From positions 1 through 9,093 of the forward strand of contig DAHVPA010000065.1 in the NCBI GenBank assembly GCA_027318525.1: a stretch of DNA of 9,093 bases. Direction: 5' to 3'. This document shows positions 5,936 through 9,093 of the stretch, piece after piece. A program made the position numbers and the translations under genes. The notes beneath the pieces are model-generated. The model was given only the letters and a program-made list of their open reading frames with translations. It did not search any database and was not told where the DNA came from. Position 1 is the first letter of the stretch, and every line of letters starts with the position of its first letter. The DNA comes from Candidatus Cloacimonadota bacterium (GTDB lineage: Bacteria; Cloacimonadota; Cloacimonadia; Cloacimonadales; Cloacimonadaceae).

Positions 5936-7231
5936 TTATGGATAGATGCGATAGATCATCCTCGGGAAAGGTATGACCTCCCGGATATGGTGCGTGCCGG
6001 ACATCCATTGGGTCAGGCGTTCCAGTCCAATGCCAAAACCGCTGTGTGGAACCGAGCCGTATTTGCGCAGGTCCAGGAACCACTGATACTGCTCTATGGG
6101 CATCTTTTCTGCCTGCATCCTTTGCAGCAGCAGGTCGTGATCATCTTCACGCTGGGATCCGCCTATAATCTCACCAAAGCCTTCCGGAGCAATAAGGTCT
6201 GATCCCAGCACCACTTCCGGATTATCCGGATCGCGCTTCATGTAAAATGCTTTGATAGCCTTGGGCCAGCGTTCCACAAAAATGGGTACGGGTGAGCCTT
6301 CAGTCAACAGAACTTCATCCTGAGCTCCGAGGTCACTGCCATGCGTGATTTCCGAGCCTTTGCTCTGCAGGTATTCCACTGCATCATAATGTGTCATTCT
6401 TTTAAAAGGTGCATCCGCAGCCTTCAAAGTTTCTATATCCCTTTCCAAGATAGCAAGTTCTGTCTGGCATTTCTCCAACACTGCCCGAATTACAAAGCGG
6501 ATAAGATCTTCCTGGATCTGCATATTCTCGTCATGTTCAACGTAGGCTGCTTCTGCATCCATCATCCAGAACTCGGTTAGATGTTTGCGGGTCTTGGACC
6601 TTTCTGCACGGAAGACAGGACCAAAGTCATAAACCCTTCCCAGGCTCATAATACCAGTTTCCAGATAGAGCTGACCGGACTGTGATAAATATGCTTTACC
6701 TTCGTCGAAATAATCGAGTTCAAAAAGAGTTGTTGTGCCTTCACAGGCATTCGGAGTAAGTATGGGTGAGTCAAAACGGACAAAGCAGTTCTGGTTCAGG
6801 AAATCACAGATGGCATAATAAACCGTGTGTCTGATACGCAGGTTTGCCCATTGTTTGGAAGAGCGTATCCAAAGATGCCGGTTGCTTAGAAGAAAGTCCG
6901 GACCATGTTCTTTCTTCCCGATGGGGTATTCTTCGGCATATTGCACAACCTTTATGTCTTTTACAGAAAGCTCAAAAGTGTCAGCCAGCTTCTCATGCAG
7001 CTTGGGAACAGCTTTGATAATGAGTGAAGATTCCAGGGTCAGCCTTTTGGCTTGTTCAAAGATTTCTTCATCCATATCCGGTTTAAAGGCAACAGCTTGG
7101 ATGTCTCCGGTGCCGTCTCTGAACTGGATAAACAGCAGTTTTCCGCTGCTGCGGATGTTACGCACCCAGCCTTTGAGCTCGATTTCCTGTCCCAAATGGT
7201 TTTTTACATCTTTAACAAATACCTGCGGCAT
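5936..7231 (-). CDS. asnS: Asparagine--tRNA ligase
   Basis: Class IIb aminoacyl-tRNA synthetase charging tRNA-Asn with asparagine in the cytoplasm. The 431 residues are close to Bacillus-type AsnRS in length and, from memory, in sequence. The N-terminal OB-fold anticodon-binding domain (about 1-100) contains GWVRNIRSSGKLLFIQFRDG (21-40). The catalytic domain has FDSPILTPNACEG (153-165), motif 2 with FRAERSKTRKHLTEFWMMDAE (207-227), YGEIIGGS-type FGEIIGGSQRE (352-362), and motif 3 HSGFGIGLERLTQWM (396-410) with the conserved R405. HLTEFW instead of the HLNEAW-type motif favours AsnRS over archaeal-type AspRS. The ATG at 7231 has GGAG (7242-7239), seven bases upstream. The gap to the oxidoreductase stop is only 20 bp, so the two are very likely co-transcribed. 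An own AsnRS suggests direct Asn-tRNA charging. Confidence 0.95.
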   Translation of the reverse strand: MPQVFVKDVKNHLGQEIELKGWVRNIRSSGKLLFIQFRDGTGDIQAVAFKPDMDEEIFEQAKRLTLESSLIIKAVPKLHEKLADTFELSVKDIKVVQYAEEYPIGKKEHGPDFLLSNRHLWIRSSKQWANLRIRHTVYYAICDFLNQNCFVRFDSPILTPNACEGTTTLFELDYFDEGKAYLSQSGQLYLETGIMSLGRVYDFGPVFRAERSKTRKHLTEFWMMDAEAAYVEHDENMQIQEDLIRFVIRAVLEKCQTELAILERDIETLKAADAPFKRMTHYDAVEYLQSKGSEITHGSDLGAQDEVLLTEGSPVPIFVERWPKAIKAFYMKRDPDNPEVVLGSDLIAPEGFGEIIGGSQREDDHDLLLQRMQAEKMPIEQYQWFLDLRKYGSVPHSGFGIGLERLTQWMSGTHHIREVIPFPRMIYRIYP

Positions 7232-7251
7232 ATCTATACTCCGTTGTTTAA

Positions 7252-8253
7252 TCAGTTGAACATTCTGGCGAAGCTGTCTTTGTTGACATTGATGATTCGG
7301 ACAATCTCCATTGCCACCTGCAAAGCCCGGGTGCCATCCCTGCCATCCACCACCGGCTTTGTATCATTATTCAGGCAATGAACGAAGGACTCCAGTTCCA
7401 TCTCCAAGGCATCTTTGGCTGCTTCAGAAGCATCAATGTTTTTGGTGTCAATCAGTTGTTCCGGTTTAAAGTCCGTTTTGCCCAGCAAGATTTCCGGCAG
7501 AATGTCTTTGATGCCGGCTGATTTTTTTAATACAGTTACATGCTTGGCAATGAAGTCCATCGAGATATAACTGTTCTTCTGGAAGAAGCGTATCTTGCGT
7601 TCCTGCTTCATGGAAACCCGGCTGGATGTGACATTGGCAATTGCCCCGTTTTCAAACTCCAGGCGTGCATTGGCAATGTCGATACTGGGGGTGAGAATCC
7701 CTGTCCCACTAGCCCGGATTTCCTTGAGCGGGCTCTTGATAAAGCTAAGGATGAGGTCGATATCGTGTATCATCAAATCCAACACCACCGGCACATCTGT
7801 GCCTCTGGGTTGGAAAGTGCTAAGCCTATGCGATTCTATAAACATAGGGTCTTTTATCTCATCTTCTACTTGAAGGATTACCGGATTAAATCTTTCGATG
7901 TGTCCCACCTGGATTTTCAGCTTTTTCTCTGCAGCAATCTTCAGCAATTCCTCTGCTTGAACTAGGTCGGAAGTAATGGGCTTTTCCAGGAAAACATGCT
8001 TGCCTTTGAGCAAGGCTGTCTTAGCCAACTCATAGTGATAGGTGGTGGTAGCAGCAATGTCTATAGCATCGATATTATCCAGCAATTCCTCATATGTCCG
8101 ATATGACTTAACCTGCAAAGACTGCGATATCTCAACAGCCCTGGATTCATTCTTGTCATGAATCCCGACAAATTCACATTCCTTTATCGCCAGAAACTTC
8201 TTAACATGAAACTGCCCCAGATGCCCGACACCGACTACGCCAATCTTCACCAT
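7252..8253 (-). CDS. Gfo/Idh/MocA-family NAD(P)-dependent oxidoreductase
   Basis: A 333-residue two-domain dehydrogenase, usually acting on sugars, sugar nucleotides or cyclitols. The N-terminal Rossmann fold begins VKIGVVGVGHLGQFH (2-16) with the GxGxxG-type loop. The catalytic motif FLEKPIT (88-94) carries the family's lysine (K91). The C-terminal alpha/beta domain has VVLDLMIHDIDLILSF (156-171) with the expected active-site H163 and D159. The GVGHLGQ-type N-terminus resembles, from memory, relatives of GnnA (UDP-GlcNAc 3-dehydrogenase) found in lipid A clusters. No lpx or gnnB gene is present here, so this is only a suggestion. AAGGA at 8265-8261, seven bases before the ATG, supports the start. 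It sits between tdh (36 bp upstream) and asnS (20 bp downstream). Family certain, substrate unknown. Confidence 0.9.
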   Translation of the reverse strand: MVKIGVVGVGHLGQFHVKKFLAIKECEFVGIHDKNESRAVEISQSLQVKSYRTYEELLDNIDAIDIAATTTYHYELAKTALLKGKHVFLEKPITSDLVQAEELLKIAAEKKLKIQVGHIERFNPVILQVEDEIKDPMFIESHRLSTFQPRGTDVPVVLDLMIHDIDLILSFIKSPLKEIRASGTGILTPSIDIANARLEFENGAIANVTSSRVSMKQERKIRFFQKNSYISMDFIAKHVTVLKKSAGIKDILPEILLGKTDFKPEQLIDTKNIDASEAAKDALEMELESFVHCLNNDTKPVVDGRDGTRALQVAMEIVRIINVNKDSFARMFN

Positions 8254-8289
8254 ATCGTCTTCCTTGAATTTGTTTATCTGACTAACAAG

Positions 8290-8931
8290 TTACTTCAGTT
8301 TCTTACTCAGCACTGCCAGCATGTCTTCTGTCATGCGTGGCAGGTCATAATCAGGTTTCCAGCCCCATTCTTCGCGGGCTGCCGTATCATCCATCCAATT
8401 GGGCCAGCTTTCAGCAATGGATTGGCGGATGGGGTCAATGTCATAATCCAGCCTAAAGTCCGGGATGTGCTTGCGGATTTCCGCAGCAATCATTTCCGGT
8501 TCAAAGCTCATGGCTGATACATTGAAACAGTTACGGTGCTTCAGTTTGGCAGGATCAGCCTCCATCAGTTCCACCACTGCCTTAAGCGCATCCGGCATAT
8601 ACATCATATCCAGAAAAGTGCCGGGCTTCAGGTTACAGGTAAAGTGCTTTTCCTGAATCGCTTTGTAATAGATTTCAACAGCATAATCAGTGGTTCCGCC
8701 ACCGGGCAGGGTAACATTGGAAATGATGCCGGGATAGCGCACTCCGCGCGTGTCCACGCCGAATTTAACGTTGTAATAATCTGCTAATAGCTCACCCGCT
8801 ACTTTGGAAACGCCGTAAACTGTGGTGGGACGCATGATGGTATCTTGCGGAGTTCCGTCCAGGGGAGTGGACTTGCCGAAAGCGCCGATACTGCTGGGAG
8901 TAAAGACTGCGCAGTTGTAAGCCCGTGCCAG
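8290..8931 (-). CDS. tdh: L-threonine 3-dehydrogenase, SDR type, N-terminus missing at a sequence junction
   Basis: Oxidises L-threonine to 2-amino-3-oxobutyrate with NAD+; the product is normally cleaved by KBL to glycine and acetyl-CoA. About 213 C-terminal residues of a roughly 315-residue family are present, starting at LARAYNCAVFTPSSIGAFG. The active-site Ser lies in TPSSIGAF, and the YxxxK pair is in YGVSKVAGELL. Other family hallmarks are MRPTTVYG, GVDTRGVRYPGIIS, GGGTTDYAVEIYYKA, LDMMYMPDA and EEWGWKPDYDLPRMTEDML. This is the short-chain (UDP-galactose epimerase-like) form, not the zinc-dependent medium-chain TDH. Family similarity stops abruptly upstream of about 8931, where the DNA becomes very GC-rich. 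The Rossmann NAD-binding N-terminus is therefore absent and no genuine start can be given. An ATG further upstream in this frame (8973) lies in the unrelated DNA. No kbl gene is in view. Confidence 0.9.
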   Translation of the reverse strand: MARAYNCAVFTPSSIGAFGKSTPLDGTPQDTIMRPTTVYGVSKVAGELLADYYNVKFGVDTRGVRYPGIISNVTLPGGGTTDYAVEIYYKAIQEKHFTCNLKPGTFLDMMYMPDALKAVVELMEADPAKLKHRNCFNVSAMSFEPEMIAAEIRKHIPDFRLDYDIDPIRQSIAESWPNWMDDTAAREEWGWKPDYDLPRMTEDMLAVLSKKLK

Positions 8932-9093
8932 TAACCACGACGTCGATCTCCCCTCCGAGGCCGAGGTCGCCAAGGTCGGCGATGCCTGCCAGGGTCTGTT
9001 CGCAGAGATGGCCCCCGGGTCCGTGGCCCTCGCGAGCCCTCTCGTCTCTCCCTACCCGGGCAGCTTCGCCCGCGCGCAACTTCTGGGCGACGT
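8932..9093 (+). other. High-GC segment of foreign origin, probable chimeric end
   Basis: By hand count, 113 of the last 159 bases are G or C (71 %), against about 58 % in the preceding 110 bases and less elsewhere. One plus-strand frame from 8939 is open to the window edge for 51 codons, beginning DVDLPSEAEVAKVGDACQGL. About 84 % of its third positions are G or C, as in coding DNA of a high-GC organism. The opposite strand also has an open frame, so the coding strand is not certain. I do not recognise the protein. No inverted repeat, tRNA or integrase marks the join, which argues for an assembly or library chimera more than a mobile element. Confidence 0.6.

Noticed and set aside
6825..7259. 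Plus-strand open frame (144 codons) antisense to asnS
   Set aside because: Cys/Ser/Leu-rich shadow of a highly conserved synthetase gene; no motif and no ribosome site.
8932..8973. ATG at 8973 as the true start of tdh
   Set aside because: The 14 residues it would add are encoded by the GC-rich foreign segment and bear no relation to the family. The NAD-binding Rossmann half would still be missing.
8792..9079. Minus-strand frame running through the GC-rich tail into tdh
   Set aside because: It crosses the suspected chimeric junction and is out of frame with tdh. High G+C keeps several frames open by chance, so it is not a credible gene.
1..9093. A defence system, mobile element, CRISPR array or biosynthetic cluster
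   Set aside because: I found no transposase, integrase, toxin-antitoxin pair, nuclease or repeat array. All well-supported genes are metabolic, translational or envelope-related.

Overview
The window looks like chromosomal DNA from an anaerobic, amino-acid-fermenting Gram-negative bacterium. My best guess is a member of the Cloacimonadota or a relative in the wider Fibrobacteres-Chlorobi-Bacteroidetes group. The guess rests on gene content (pyruvate phosphate dikinase, carbamate kinase, SDR-type threonine dehydrogenase, a prepilin peptidase next to a small exported beta-rich protein) and on remembered family resemblance. No search was run. Ribosome binding sites are mostly clear AGGAGG-like sequences.

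Layout. 1-599 (minus) is the N-terminal 199 residues of pyruvate phosphate dikinase, cut by the window edge. 600-977 is a long divergent intergenic region with a GC-rich patch and an unexplained small open frame. 978-3311 (plus) holds two genes: a P-loop protein of the cyclic 2,3-diphosphoglycerate synthetase-like family and a complete carbamate kinase, separated by a hairpin. A strong, probably bidirectional terminator at 3326-3360 separates this pair from a block of minus-strand genes that converges on it. Read in transcription order from the right, that block is: L-threonine 3-dehydrogenase (N-terminus missing), Gfo/Idh/MocA oxidoreductase, asparaginyl-tRNA synthetase, fold-type I aminotransferase, small exported protein and prepilin peptidase. 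Gaps in the block are 20-73 bp, and the last two genes are separated by a single in-frame stop codon.

The right-hand end, from about 8932 to 9093, does not belong with the rest. Threonine dehydrogenase homology stops abruptly there, and the final 159 bases are about 71 % G+C with a plus-strand frame of very high third-position G+C. This looks like a chimeric join, most likely an assembly or ligation artefact and less likely a real insertion.

Functionally, several genes suit amino acid fermentation. Carbamate kinase can make ATP from carbamoyl phosphate. The aminotransferase and threonine dehydrogenase feed amino acid carbon into central metabolism. Pyruvate phosphate dikinase links pyruvate and phosphoenolpyruvate using pyrophosphate. 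The most interesting biological point is the pairing of the cpgS-like P-loop protein, whose bacterial role is not known to me, with carbamate kinase. I saw no tRNA or rRNA gene, CRISPR array, insertion sequence or defence system.
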